In this document: in pieces, positions 29,603-39,586 of the stretch
How the letters are laid out: each line of letters opens with the position of its first letter
How positions within the stretch are numbered: position 1 is the stretch's first letter
Source: an uncultured Lachnospiraceae bacterium
Lineage (GTDB): Bacteria; Bacillota; Clostridia; Lachnospirales; Lachnospiraceae
Reading direction: 5' to 3'
Assembly: GCA_947625875.1 (NCBI GenBank)
Contig: CANQQG010000003.1
Location: forward strand, 34,908 to 98,907
Length of the DNA stretch: 64,000 nt
The notes under the pieces: generated by a model
The model's input: only the letters and a program-made list of their open reading frames with translations
Told to the model about the DNA's origin: nothing
Database searches by the model: none
Made by a program: the position numbers and the translations under genes

Positions 29603-30607
29603 ATGCAGGATATATTAGTTGTCGTTGATATGCAGAATGATTTTATCGACGGCGCGCTCGGAACAAAAGAGGCGCAGGCGATTGTGCCAAAGGTGATACA
29701 AAAAACAGAGGGTTTTACGGGAACGGTCTTTTTTACAAGGGACACGCATGAGGAATCTTATTTGCAGACGCAGGAGGGAAGAAACCTTCCTGTGCCGCAT
29801 TGCATCCGGAATACGGAAGGGTGGCAGATCCGGCGGGAGCTGCAGCCGCTGCAGAAAAACCCTGCGGTCGATAAGGGGACGTTTGGCTCCGCGGAGCTGG
29901 GCGCGCTGCTGCGGGAGGAAAATGAGAAGGATACGGTAAGGAGCGTTACGTTCATCGGGCTTTGTACGGATATCTGCGTCATTTCAAATGCGCTGCTTGT
30001 GAAAGCGTTTCTGCCGGAAGCGGAGATCATCGTTGACGCGTCCTGCTGCGCGGGCGTGACGCCGGAAAGCCACCATACGGCGCTTGCCGCGATGCGCGCC
30101 TGCCAGATCACGATTTTAAATGAGGACGATGAGAAAAACGGGGCTGCAAAAGCGGTTCCGCAGGGGCGGCTGACCGCGTATGTGGACGGCAGCTTTGATA
30201 AAAAGCTGGGGCGGTATGCCTTTGGCTGCGTTTTGATCACGCCGGAGGGGGACGTGGTAAAAGAGTCCGGAAACGGCAATAACCCGCAGTCTTTGGCATT
30301 GCGGAATGTCAGCGGGGAGATGCTCGGCGCGATGTTTGCCGTAAAATGGGCGATGAAAAAAGGGTTTCAGGAAATCAATATCCATTATGATTACACAGGC
30401 ATTGAGCAGTGGGCGACGCATGGCTGGCGGGCGAAAAATGAGCTGACGCAGAAATACGCGGCGTTTATGGATAAGTGCAGGCAGAATATCGGGATCACAT
30501 TTACGAAAGTGGCGGCGCATACGGGGGACTTCTATAATGAAGAAGCCGACAGGCTCGCAAAAGATGCGCTGCGGAAGGCGGATGGGATACCGGAGATAAC
30601 GGATTGA
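29603..30607 (+). CDS. Isochorismatase-family hydrolase (nicotinamidase-like) fused to an RNase H domain
   Basis: N-term VVDMQNDFIDGALG, VDKGTFGS, FIGLCTDICVISNAL (D-K-C triad); C-term TAYVDGSF, GEMLGAMFAVKWA, IHYDYTGIEQW, YNEEADRLAKDAL. Confidence 0.88.
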   Translation: MQDILVVVDMQNDFIDGALGTKEAQAIVPKVIQKTEGFTGTVFFTRDTHEESYLQTQEGRNLPVPHCIRNTEGWQIRRELQPLQKNPAVDKGTFGSAELGALLREENEKDTVRSVTFIGLCTDICVISNALLVKAFLPEAEIIVDASCCAGVTPESHHTALAAMRACQITILNEDDEKNGAAKAVPQGRLTAYVDGSFDKKLGRYAFGCVLITPEGDVVKESGNGNNPQSLALRNVSGEMLGAMFAVKWAMKKGFQEINIHYDYTGIEQWATHGWRAKNELTQKYAAFMDKCRQNIGITFTKVAAHTGDFYNEEADRLAKDALRKADGIPEITD

Positions 30608-30640
30608 TAAAGCGCATAAATTTTGTGATTTTTAAGCGTA

Positions 30641-30672
30641 CGGGCAGGGAAAGTTTCCCTGCCCGATTTTTA
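30641..30672 (+). terminator. Rho-independent terminator
   Basis: CGGGCAGGGAAA g TTTCCCTGCCCG ATTTTT. Confidence 0.8.
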
Positions 30673-30769
30673 TGGACGATTTTGAAGACTTTTTCCTGTC
30701 TGGCTCGTATATGGAACTGTCGGCAAAGGGGACAGGGATGGATTCAATCGATCTGTTTTGGGAAAGATT

Positions 30770-31171
30770 TCAGTCCTCCCCGCCTGCCAGCTCCATGACT
30801 TTTTCAAACGTCAGCCCTGCAAACATCCAAAGAGGCGCGAAATCCAGGCGGATGACGCCGTTGACGTTTGACTTTGCGCGGCTGTAATCCCAGGGGCACA
30901 TTTTATGTTTTTTTAAAAAACTCCCGCTTACATATTCGCCGGTAAAAATGCCGACACTGTAAATCGCTCCGCGCAGCAGCGCGGGGCATTTTTTTAAGTG
31001 GTGGGAGATCGGGCTGATCACTGACGCCATGCCATAGATCGGGAACATCCAGAGGGAGGTCTGCCCGACCAGCGTTAAATCTTTTTTTCGGATTGCGCCC
31101 GCGGACGTAAACAGGATCTCCATGCACCAGCCTGTCAGGCCGCAGATAAAAAAGTTTTGTATTTGTCTCAT
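30770..31171 (-). CDS. Putative ABC-transporter type IV (PF06541-like) membrane protein
   Basis: FFICGLTGWCMEILFTS...SLWMFPIYGMASVISPI...GIFTGEYVSG. Confidence 0.7.
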   Translation of the reverse strand: MRQIQNFFICGLTGWCMEILFTSAGAIRKKDLTLVGQTSLWMFPIYGMASVISPISHHLKKCPALLRGAIYSVGIFTGEYVSGSFLKKHKMCPWDYSRAKSNVNGVIRLDFAPLWMFAGLTFEKVMELAGGED

Positions 31172-31219
31172 AGGGACAGGATTGCCAAAGACAGGGGGAT
31201 TTATACATATTTTTGATAT

Positions 31220-31274
31220 TTTACATACATTTTACAAAGACAGGGTAACGGATTTGACGTCTTTTCTTTACGAT
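31220..31274 (+). promoter_or_regulatory. Candidate PhoP-box promoter of pst operon
   Basis: TTTACA at 31220-31225 and 31231-31236 (exactly 11 bp apart); possible -10 TACGAT at 31269-31274. Confidence 0.6.
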
Positions 31275-31325
31275 AGAACCATAGCCGAAAGCTATAAAAA
31301 ACATCATGGAAGGAGAAGATGGAAA

Positions 31326-32135
31326 ATGAAAAAGAAAACTTTATCACTTGTTCTTGCGGCGGCGTTGGCAGCGGCAGCCTTTACGGGGTGTTCCGGAAAG
31401 CAGTCGGGTACGGTGGCGACGGATGGCTCGACTTCGATGGAAGAAGTCATTGGCGTGCTGGGAGAGGCGTTTATGAAAGAAAACGGCGGCATTTCCTTTA
31501 CGTATAATCCGACCGGTTCCGGCTCCGGCATCCAGGCGGTGCAGGAAGGGCGCTGTGATATCGGGTTATCCAGCCGCAGCTTAAAAGAGGATGAAAAGGC
31601 CGGCGGACTACAAGAGACGGTCCTTGCCTATGACGGGATCGCGCTCATTGTAAATCCGGAGAATCCGGTCGCGGATCTGAGTTTGGATCAGATCGCGTCG
31701 ATTTATACCGGGGATATTACAAACTGGAGCGAAGTCGGAGGCAAGGACGCGCAGATCGTTTTGATCGGACGTGAAGCGGGCAGCGGGACGCGCGACGGAT
31801 TTGAGTCGATCACCGGGACGGAAGATGCATGCGCATACCGTCAGGAGCTTACCTCGACGGGCGACGTCATTACAACAGTCGCGGGGAATCCGGACGCGAT
31901 CGGATATGCGTCGCTGGCCGCGGTCGGGGACAGCGTAAAGGCGATATCGGTAGACGGCGTTATGCCGGATGAAGGTACGGTAAAAGACGGCTCTTACGTC
32001 GTGCAGCGTCCGTTTGTGTTAGTGACGAAAACCGATACGAAGCTTTCCGATGCGGCGCAGAAATTCTATGATTTTGCGATCTCAGATGAAGCGGTCAGCC
32101 TGATTTCAGAAGCGGGCGTTGTCGCGGCAAAGTGA
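31326..32135 (+). CDS. pstS: Phosphate ABC transporter substrate-binding protein PstS
   Basis: Lipobox FTGCSG; GSTSMEEVIGVLGEAF, GREAGSGTRDGFE. Confidence 0.95.
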   Translation: MKKKTLSLVLAAALAAAAFTGCSGKQSGTVATDGSTSMEEVIGVLGEAFMKENGGISFTYNPTGSGSGIQAVQEGRCDIGLSSRSLKEDEKAGGLQETVLAYDGIALIVNPENPVADLSLDQIASIYTGDITNWSEVGGKDAQIVLIGREAGSGTRDGFESITGTEDACAYRQELTSTGDVITTVAGNPDAIGYASLAAVGDSVKAISVDGVMPDEGTVKDGSYVVQRPFVLVTKTDTKLSDAAQKFYDFAISDEAVSLISEAGVVAAK

Positions 32136-32142
32136 GAGGGAC

Positions 32143-33027
32143 ATGCAGATGAAAAAAGTGAAAAATAAAAAACAGGTTCTGGAAACTGTGGTTCATGGCA
32201 TATTTCTTGCGCTCGGGCTGATCGCCGTAGGCTGCGTGCTGCTGATTACCGTATATCTGGTCATCTCCGGGCTCCCGGCGATCAGAAAAATCGGGCTGGT
32301 CCCGTTCCTGTCCGGAAAACAGTGGGCGTCTACGGCGGCGGAGCCGAAGTTTGGAATCCTGCCGTTTATCCTGACAAGCGTCTGCGGGACGGCGGGGGCA
32401 ATCCTGCTCGGCGTTCCCATCGGCTTTTTTACAGCGGTCTATTTTGCAAAGATCGCTTCGCCGAAAGTGCGGAGTATCGTGTCGATGGCAGTGAGCCTGC
32501 TGGCGGGCATCCCTTCGGTTGTATACGGGCTTGTCGGGATGTGCGTGTTAGTGCCGTTTATCCGGAAAGTATTTCATGTGCCTGACGGCGCGAGCCTGCT
32601 GGCGGCGGTCATCGTGCTTGCCATTATGATCCTGCCGTCGATCATCAATGTGTCGATTACGGCGTTGGAAGCCGTCCCGAAGGAATATGAGGACGCTTCG
32701 CTTGCGCTGGGCGCGACGCCTGTGGAGACTTATTTCCGGGTGTCCGTCCCGGCGGCGAAGAGCGGCATTGCCGCCGCTGTCGTGCTCGGCGTGGGAAGGG
32801 CGGTCGGCGAGGCGATGGCGGTTATGATGGTATCGGGAAATGCCGCAAATATGCCGTCGCTCTTTGAGAGCGTCCGTTTCCTGACGACGGCGGTAGTGAG
32901 TGAGATGTCGTATTCGGAGGGCCTGCAGCAGCAGGCGCTGTTTTCCATCGCGCTTGTGCTGTTTTTATTTATCATGCTGATCAATGCGACGCTAAATTTC
33001 TTTTTGAAACGCACAAAGGAGGAGTAG
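32143..33027 (+). CDS. pstC: Phosphate ABC transporter permease PstC
   Basis: Multi-TM; LLAGIPSVVYGLVGM, ALGATPVETYFRVSVPAAKSGI; operon context. Confidence 0.94.
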   Translation: MQMKKVKNKKQVLETVVHGIFLALGLIAVGCVLLITVYLVISGLPAIRKIGLVPFLSGKQWASTAAEPKFGILPFILTSVCGTAGAILLGVPIGFFTAVYFAKIASPKVRSIVSMAVSLLAGIPSVVYGLVGMCVLVPFIRKVFHVPDGASLLAAVIVLAIMILPSIINVSITALEAVPKEYEDASLALGATPVETYFRVSVPAAKSGIAAAVVLGVGRAVGEAMAVMMVSGNAANMPSLFESVRFLTTAVVSEMSYSEGLQQQALFSIALVLFLFIMLINATLNFFLKRTKEE

Positions 33028-33029
33028 AC

Positions 33030-33890
33030 ATGGAAAGACAGATGTCGGCAAAACGACGCGTTTATATTTGGCTTATGCGGGCGCTGATGGGCTTTTCCGC
33101 TGTTTTTACCTGTATGCTGGTGGCGGTGATCACGCTGTATGTGCTGTTCCGGGGACTGCCGGATATTACATGGGAGCTTTTATCCACTGCGCCGAGCTAT
33201 CTTGGCGGCGGTATCGGGATTTTGCCGGATATTTTAAATACGGTTTATATCATAATTGCCGCGCTTTGCATTGTCATTCCAATCGGCGCGGGAGCCGCCG
33301 TTTACCTGACGGAATACGCCGCGAATAAAAAGCTTGTTTCTGTGATTGAGTACGCGGCGGAGACGCTTTCCGGCATTCCGTCTATTATATACGGCCTGGT
33401 TGGGATGCTGTTTTTCTGCACGTTTTTAAATATGCAGACGTCCCTGCTTGCGGGCGCGCTCACGCTTGTGGTCATGAACCTGCCGACGGTTATGCGGACG
33501 ACGCAGGAAAGCTTAAAGACGGTTCCCCAGAGTTACCGGGAAGGCGCGTTTGGGCTTGGCGCGGGAAAGTGGCGCGTGATCCGCACAGTCGTACTGCCGG
33601 GCTGCATTGACGGCGTTATTACCGGCTGTATCCTTTCGGCGGGGCGTATATTGGGCGAATCCGCGGCCCTGCTTTTTACGGCGGGATTTGCGCATGTGAT
33701 AAACGAGTTTTTCAGCGGGCTTTTCAGTTCCGGCGCAACGTTGACGGTTGCATTGTATTTTTATGCGAGGGAGCGCGGCGAATTTGGCGTGGCGTTTGCG
33801 ATCGCGGCAATCCTTATGGCGCTGACGCTGCTTGTCAATCTGCTTGCCGCCATGGTCGGCAGATATTATAAGAGAAGGAGAAGCATATGA
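33030..33890 (+). CDS. pstA: Phosphate ABC transporter permease PstA
   Basis: [42 protein letters not shown]. Confidence 0.94.
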   Translation: MERQMSAKRRVYIWLMRALMGFSAVFTCMLVAVITLYVLFRGLPDITWELLSTAPSYLGGGIGILPDILNTVYIIIAALCIVIPIGAGAAVYLTEYAANKKLVSVIEYAAETLSGIPSIIYGLVGMLFFCTFLNMQTSLLAGALTLVVMNLPTVMRTTQESLKTVPQSYREGAFGLGAGKWRVIRTVVLPGCIDGVITGCILSAGRILGESAALLFTAGFAHVINEFFSGLFSSGATLTVALYFYARERGEFGVAFAIAAILMALTLLVNLLAAMVGRYYKRRRSI

Positions 33891-34645
33891 AAAACAACAT
33901 CATTACGGTGAAGGACTTATGCCTGTGGTATGGAAAAACACAGGCATTGAAAAATATCAGTATGGAGATTCCGGAAAAAAATATCACCGCCCTGATCGGC
34001 CCTTCCGGCTGCGGGAAATCCACGTTTTTAAAAAATTTAAACCGCATGAACGATCTCATTCCCGAAGTGCGGATCACAGGGGAAATACGCTATAACGGCA
34101 GGGATATTTTTGCGCCGGAGGTCGATGTCAATGCGCTGCGCAGGGAGATCGGGATGGTATTCCAGAAGCCGAATCCGTTTCCGATGAGCATTTATGACAA
34201 CGTGGCGTACGGGCCGAGGACGCATGGCATAACAAGCCGCGTAAAGCTGGACGATATTGTGGAGCGTTCGCTGCGCGGGGCTGCGATCTGGGATGAAGTG
34301 CATGACCGGTTAAAAAAGAATGCGCTCGGCCTTTCCGGTGGGCAGCAGCAGAGGCTCTGCATTGCGAGGGCGCTGGCGGTAGAGCCGCAGGTTCTTTTGA
34401 TGGACGAGCCGACGAGCGCGTTGGACCCGATCTCCACATCAAAGATCGAGGATCTTGCCATTCAGTTGAAAGAAAAATATACGATTATCATTGTGACGCA
34501 CAATATGCAGCAGGCTGTCCGCATTTCTGACAAGACCGCATTTTTCCTGCTGGGGGATCTAATCGAATACGGGGATACGGAAAAGCTGTTTTCGCAGCCG
34601 GAGGATAAACGCACAGAGGATTATATCACAGGGAGGTTTGGATAA
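33887..34645 (+). CDS. pstB: Phosphate ABC transporter ATP-binding protein PstB
   Basis: [56 protein letters not shown]. Confidence 0.97.
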   Translation: MKNNIITVKDLCLWYGKTQALKNISMEIPEKNITALIGPSGCGKSTFLKNLNRMNDLIPEVRITGEIRYNGRDIFAPEVDVNALRREIGMVFQKPNPFPMSIYDNVAYGPRTHGITSRVKLDDIVERSLRGAAIWDEVHDRLKKNALGLSGGQQQRLCIARALAVEPQVLLMDEPTSALDPISTSKIEDLAIQLKEKYTIIIVTHNMQQAVRISDKTAFFLLGDLIEYGDTEKLFSQPEDKRTEDYITGRFG

Positions 34646-35286
34646 TGAGGAACAGATTTGACGCGCAGCTTGCGGAATTAAACCAGGAGCTGATCAAAAT
34701 GGGGGCTTTATGCGAAGAGGCCATTACGGTTGTCTCAGATGCGCTTGCCAAAGGGAGCGGCGACCAGGCGACAAAGGTCGCGCCGCTGGACCGGCAGATC
34801 GACGAGAAGGAGCGCGGCATAGAAGCGATCTGCCTGCGCCTGCTCCTGCAGCAGCAGCCGGTGGCAAGGGATCTGCGCCAGATTTCCGCCGCTTTAAAAA
34901 TGGTGACGGATATGGAGCGGATCGGCGACCAGGCGGAAGACATCGCGGAGATCATCACGTTTTTAAACGGGCGCACACACGAGGAACACGCCCAGATCTG
35001 TGAAATGGCGAAAGCGGCGATTAAAATGGTGACAGACAGCGTGGACGCTTATGTAAAGCAGGATATAAAACTGGCGGAAGCCGTTATCCTTTCAGACGAT
35101 CTTGTGGACAATTATTTCCTGCAGGTAAAGGAAAGCCTGATCGGGATCATCGCAGACGATCCGTCCGAGGGCGGGTATGCGCTTGACCTTTTGATGATCG
35201 CAAAATACTTTGAACGGATCGGGGATCATGCCACGAATATTGCCGGGTGGGTGACGTTTTCCATTACCGGGCAAAAAGAGGGATAA
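34645..35286 (+). CDS. phoU: Phosphate signalling protein PhoU
   Basis: RNRFDAQLAELNQELIKMGALCEEAI...ARDLRQISAALKMVTDMERIGDQAEDIAEI. Confidence 0.95.
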   Translation: MRNRFDAQLAELNQELIKMGALCEEAITVVSDALAKGSGDQATKVAPLDRQIDEKERGIEAICLRLLLQQQPVARDLRQISAALKMVTDMERIGDQAEDIAEIITFLNGRTHEEHAQICEMAKAAIKMVTDSVDAYVKQDIKLAEAVILSDDLVDNYFLQVKESLIGIIADDPSEGGYALDLLMIAKYFERIGDHATNIAGWVTFSITGQKEG

Positions 35287-35407
35287 ATGTCCCAAACCGT
35301 TGAAGCGCGCGGCGGAGTGCGGTATAATTTCTGATGTAAAATAATGGGCTTTGCCGGCACAGGGGGTTCCCTGCGGCGTTGGCAATCATAGATGAAGAGG
35401 TGCAGAC

Positions 35408-36082
35408 ATGGTTTTTTGTGTAGAGGATGACCTGGGCGTCCGCGGCCTGATGATATATGCGCTTGAGGCGGCGGGGTTTCAGGCAAAAGGTTTTACGTGC
35501 GGACAGGAATTGTTTGAAGCGTTAAAGGCAGAACGGCCGCGCCTGATCATGCTTGATATCATGCTTCCGGGCGAGGACGGCATTGAGATTTTAAAGCGGC
35601 TGCGCGCCAGCGCCGCCACAGCGGATATCCCGGTCATCATGGCGACTGCAAAAGGGACGGAGTACGATAAAGTGGTCGGGCTTGATACGGGCGCGGATGA
35701 TTATCTGGCGAAGCCGTTTGGCATGATGGAAATGGCGTCCCGCGTCAGGGCAGTGTTAAGGCGCGCGGAGCCAAAAGATACGGCAGAGGTTCTGCGCGCG
35801 GGAAACCTTGAAATCAATACCGGGGAGCACACCGTTTCCGCAGCAGGCAGGCGGATACAGCTTACTTTAAAAGAATATGAGCTGTTAAAAAAATTTATGG
35901 AGCATATCGGGCAGGTATTTACGCGCGAACAGCTTTTGCAGAGCGTCTGGGGCGCGGATTATATCGGTGAGACAAGGACGGTGGATGTGCATATCGGCAC
36001 GCTGCGCACAAAGCTTGGCGTCTGCGGGGATTATATCCAGACGGTGCGCGGCGTTGGCTATCGGATGGAGGCGCGGTTATGA
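35408..36082 (+). CDS. phoP: Phosphate response regulator (PhoB/PhoP-type)
   Basis: REC + winged helix; downstream of pst-phoU and upstream of a PhoR-like kinase. Confidence 0.88.
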   Translation: MVFCVEDDLGVRGLMIYALEAAGFQAKGFTCGQELFEALKAERPRLIMLDIMLPGEDGIEILKRLRASAATADIPVIMATAKGTEYDKVVGLDTGADDYLAKPFGMMEMASRVRAVLRRAEPKDTAEVLRAGNLEINTGEHTVSAAGRRIQLTLKEYELLKKFMEHIGQVFTREQLLQSVWGADYIGETRTVDVHIGTLRTKLGVCGDYIQTVRGVGYRMEARL

Positions 36083-37767
36083 CAAAACGTATTTTTCACG
36101 CCATCTGCTTTGTGGCGCTTGGCGTTTTTTTTGCGTGCGCCATAGTGTTTATGGGCATGCTTTATGATTATTTCGGCGGCGTCCGGCGAAGCCAGCTGAA
36201 AAACCAGACGGAGCTGGCCGCAAGGGCGGTGGCGGATGAAGGAATGGATTTTTTGAAAGGGCTGGACGCCGGGGAATACCGGATCACATGGGTCGATAAA
36301 GACGGAACGGTGTTATATGATACGAAAACGGATTCGGCGGATATGGAAAACCATCTGGAACGGGAGGAGATACAGGAAGCGTTTGCGGACGGCTATGGGG
36401 AAAGCTCCCGCTATTCCGCAACTTTAATGGAGCGCACGCTGTATTGCGCAAAGCGGCTGCCGGATGGCACAGCGCTCCGACTTTCTGTTTCGCAGAACAC
36501 GCTGCTGACGTTATTTCTGGGCATGGCGCAGCCGGTCTGCATGATTATACTGATGGCGGTTGTTTTATCGCTGGTGTTTGCTTCGCGTCTGTCAGAACAT
36601 ATCGTCGCGCCGTTAAACCGCCTGAATCTGGAAGAGCCGCTTTCAAACGAGGGCTATGACGAGTTATCCCCGCTTTTGCGCCGCATTGACGCGCAGCAGC
36701 GCCAGATTAAATATCAAAGCGATGAATTGAGGCGGCAGCGCAGGGAATTTGAGACAGTAACGGAAAATATGGCGGAAGGGATTATTCTCTTAAATGCCGG
36801 CGGGACGGTTCTTAGCATCAACCGTTCCGCCGAAAAGCTGTTTGGGACGGACCGCGCCTGCATCGGGAAGCATATTTTGTCGGTCAACAGGAGCGCGGAG
36901 CTTTCTGATATACTGCGCAGATTCGAGGACGGGCAGCATGCGGAAAAGGTCGTGGCATTGTCCGGCGGTAGGTATCAGCTGAATATCAACCCGGTCATAA
37001 CAGAGGGGACGGTATCGGGCGCGGTTCTTTTGGCGTTGAATGTGACGGAAAAAGAAAACGCGGAGCAGATGCGCCGGGAGTTTACGGCAAATGTGTCCCA
37101 TGAATTAAAAACGCCCCTGCATACGATCGCGGGCTGCGTGGAGCTTCTCGCAAACGGGATGGTGCAGGAAAAAGATACGATGCTCTTTTACCGGCAGATT
37201 CAGGCGCAGGCGGAGCGCATGATCCGGCTTGTGGAGGATATCATCCGGCTGTCCCATCTGGATGAGGGCGCGTATGACATGAAGCGGGAAGAGACGGATC
37301 TGTACGCGTTGGCAAAGGAAACGATGAAAACGCTGTCTGCGGAAGCTGCGCGTATGGACGTTGCAATGACGCTGGAAGGGGAGGCGGCTGTCATGCAGGG
37401 CATACCGCAATTGTTACAGAGCATTGTTTATAACCTCTGTGACAACGCCATAAAATATAACCGCGCGCAGGGCAGCGTGACGGTGACGGTAAAAAACAAT
37501 GCGGATGCTGTCTCGCTGTCTGTCGCGGATACGGGCATTGGCATTCCGCCCGAACATCAGCAGCGTATTTTTGAGCGGTTTTACCGGGTGGATAAGAGCC
37601 GCTCAAAAGAGCTGGGCGGTACGGGGCTTGGGCTTTCGATTGTCAGGCATGCGGCGAAGCTCCATCATGCGCAGATAGAGTTGAAGAGCGTTGAGGACAG
37701 CGGGACGACCGTAACGGTTGTGTTTCCAAAGATTGTTAGAGTCGCAGAAATTCAGCCGGAGTCATAA
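36079..37767 (+). CDS. phoR: Phosphate sensor histidine kinase (PhoR-type)
   Basis: FTANVSHELKTPLHTIAGCVELL, PAS region, HATPase GGTGLGLSIVRH. Confidence 0.9.
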   Translation: MTKRIFHAICFVALGVFFACAIVFMGMLYDYFGGVRRSQLKNQTELAARAVADEGMDFLKGLDAGEYRITWVDKDGTVLYDTKTDSADMENHLEREEIQEAFADGYGESSRYSATLMERTLYCAKRLPDGTALRLSVSQNTLLTLFLGMAQPVCMIILMAVVLSLVFASRLSEHIVAPLNRLNLEEPLSNEGYDELSPLLRRIDAQQRQIKYQSDELRRQRREFETVTENMAEGIILLNAGGTVLSINRSAEKLFGTDRACIGKHILSVNRSAELSDILRRFEDGQHAEKVVALSGGRYQLNINPVITEGTVSGAVLLALNVTEKENAEQMRREFTANVSHELKTPLHTIAGCVELLANGMVQEKDTMLFYRQIQAQAERMIRLVEDIIRLSHLDEGAYDMKREETDLYALAKETMKTLSAEAARMDVAMTLEGEAAVMQGIPQLLQSIVYNLCDNAIKYNRAQGSVTVTVKNNADAVSLSVADTGIGIPPEHQQRIFERFYRVDKSRSKELGGTGLGLSIVRHAAKLHHAQIELKSVEDSGTTVTVVFPKIVRVAEIQPES

Positions 37768-38137
37768 TGGCAGGATTTTTTATGCCGGATTCTAAAAAAT
37801 CTTTATCGCCGGTGAGCACGATATTTGCTTTCGCATCTATGGCTGACCGCAAGATTGGGCGATCTTTCACATCGCGAATTTGTAGTTCTGAAACGGTTTC
37901 GTTTATCGGGATGGGTATTAATTCCAAAGTGATGAGGGCAATGGAAAGAAACTTATCCAGCGCCGCAAGCCGATTGGGAAATTTCTTGTTGAATATACGC
38001 TTCATCTCATCCACATTTTGTTCACAAATCATACCATGATTTGGATAAGAAGACGCTTTTGCATAAGCCTGAAAAGGAATTCCGCCAGGATTGAGCGCGG
38101 CAGAGATCAACACGTTTGTATCAATTAAAATTCTCAT
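37736..38137 (-). CDS. PIN-domain toxin/RNase (PIN_3-like)
   Basis: MRILIDTNVLISAALNPGG ... RDVKDRPILRSAIDAKANIVLTGDKDFL. Confidence 0.9.
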   Translation of the reverse strand: MRILIDTNVLISAALNPGGIPFQAYAKASSYPNHGMICEQNVDEMKRIFNKKFPNRLAALDKFLSIALITLELIPIPINETVSELQIRDVKDRPILRSAIDAKANIVLTGDKDFLESGIKNPAIMTPAEFLRL

Positions 38138-38409
38138 GCGGTTTCGTCCTCGTCTCTTAATTCTTTTACCATTGCCATGATATCTTCATCAGAAGTCAGA
38201 CCTGCACGTTCTGCTTCTCCGGCCATTTCCTGTTGCAGAACCTGCATGGCGTAAACGGCGGAATTTACGATACGGACAGTATTTCCCTCAACAATGAATG
38301 AGATTCGGTCGCCGCTGGTCACTCCGAGAATCTTACGGATGTCTTTGGGGATTGTGACCTGTCCTTTCGCCATGACTTTTGCGTTATCTACAAATGTATT
38401 TGCTGACAT
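38134..38409 (-). CDS. AbrB/SpoVT-type antitoxin
   Basis: NAKVMAKGQVTIPKDIRKILGVTSGDRISFIVEGNTVRI; overlaps the PIN gene. Confidence 0.9.
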   Translation of the reverse strand: MSANTFVDNAKVMAKGQVTIPKDIRKILGVTSGDRISFIVEGNTVRIVNSAVYAMQVLQQEMAGEAERAGLTSDEDIMAMVKELRDEDETA

Positions 38410-38438
38410 AATGAATTACCTCCTTGCAAATTATGGAA

Positions 38439-38488
38439 AGTAGGAATTTTCCTGCTTTTAGTATATGCAGAAAAAGTAAAGAAATCAA
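38439..38488 (-). promoter_or_regulatory. Candidate promoter and operator of the PIN/AbrB TA module
   Basis: Minus strand: TTGATT - 17 bp - TATACT followed by near-palindrome AGCAGGAA AA TTCCTACT. Confidence 0.5.
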
Positions 38489-38634
38489 CGGTAAATTTTA
38501 GCTTTTTGCAGAAAAAGAACAGAAAATTTTACGCAAAATATTTGCTTTATGAAATCGTTTACTATAACCTCAAGCTGTGGTATGATAGAAGCAGCAATAG
38601 CAATATATTCGCAAGCCAGATGAATGGAGAAAGA

Positions 38635-39582
38635 ATGAAATCAACCAGTACGCCATATGATGATGTGTTCCGAACCCTGCTGAATGACTGCAGAGGGCTG
38701 ATCATACCGCTTATAAACGAAGTGTTCGGGGAATGCTATACGGGAAGTGAGCAGATTGTATTTTCACCAAATGAACATTACATAAACCAGCAGGACGGGG
38801 AGGAATACGAATGCATTACAGACACGAAATTTAAAATAGTGGGAAAGGAAACTAAAAATTATCACTGGGAATGCCAGAGTACAGCAGACAGCAGTATGGC
38901 AGTCCGGATCTTTGAATATGCTTCCCAGATCGCGCTGGACGAAGGAGAGATAAATGAAAACCGCCTGACAGTGACATTTCCGCATTCGGCGGTGCTTTAT
39001 TTAAGGAGCGGCGCGGCAACGCCGGATGAAATGCGCATAGAGATAAAAACGCCAGATGGCGGCATATCTTACAGCATACCTGTAATGAAGCTGCAGGGAT
39101 ACGACATAGATGAGATTTTTGAAAAGAACCTGCTGTTCCTTATACCATTTTATATCTTCAAACACGAAAAGGAATTGGAAGAGTGTGACAGGAACGCGGA
39201 TAAGCTGGAAGTATTAAAACAGGAATATGAGGGCATAAAAAAACGCCTGGAAGAAAAAACGCTCTGTGGTGCAATAAATGAATACACAAAATGCACGATT
39301 CACGATATGTCAAAAAAGGTTTTAAGGAATCTGGCTCGAAAATATGAGAATGTCAGGGAAGGAGTTGGTCTTGTCATGGGAGGAAGGATTCTTGATTATG
39401 AAGCAAAAACAATAAAAAATGAGGGTCTGCATGAAGGCAGGAATGAGGGCAGGAAAGAGACAGCCAGGAATCTGATCCGGGCAGGGAAAATGTCGCTTGA
39501 GGAGATCGCCGAGTGTACCAATCTGCCGCTTGACGAACTGAATGCGCTGGCTGCAGAGGAAAGCGCATTAGAAAGAGGGTAA
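38635..39582 (+). CDS. Rpn / PD-(D/E)XK nuclease-family putative transposase
   Basis: DDVFRTLLNDCRGLIIPLINEVFGE...ITDTKFKI...YHWECQSTADSSMAVRIFEYASQIAL. Confidence 0.75.
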   Translation: MKSTSTPYDDVFRTLLNDCRGLIIPLINEVFGECYTGSEQIVFSPNEHYINQQDGEEYECITDTKFKIVGKETKNYHWECQSTADSSMAVRIFEYASQIALDEGEINENRLTVTFPHSAVLYLRSGAATPDEMRIEIKTPDGGISYSIPVMKLQGYDIDEIFEKNLLFLIPFYIFKHEKELEECDRNADKLEVLKQEYEGIKKRLEEKTLCGAINEYTKCTIHDMSKKVLRNLARKYENVREGVGLVMGGRILDYEAKTIKNEGLHEGRNEGRKETARNLIRAGKMSLEEIAECTNLPLDELNALAAEESALERG

Positions 39583-39586
39583 AGAA

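Noticed and set aside
38635-39582. Complete mobile element around the Rpn-like gene
   Set aside because: No flanking inverted repeats or target-site duplications seen.
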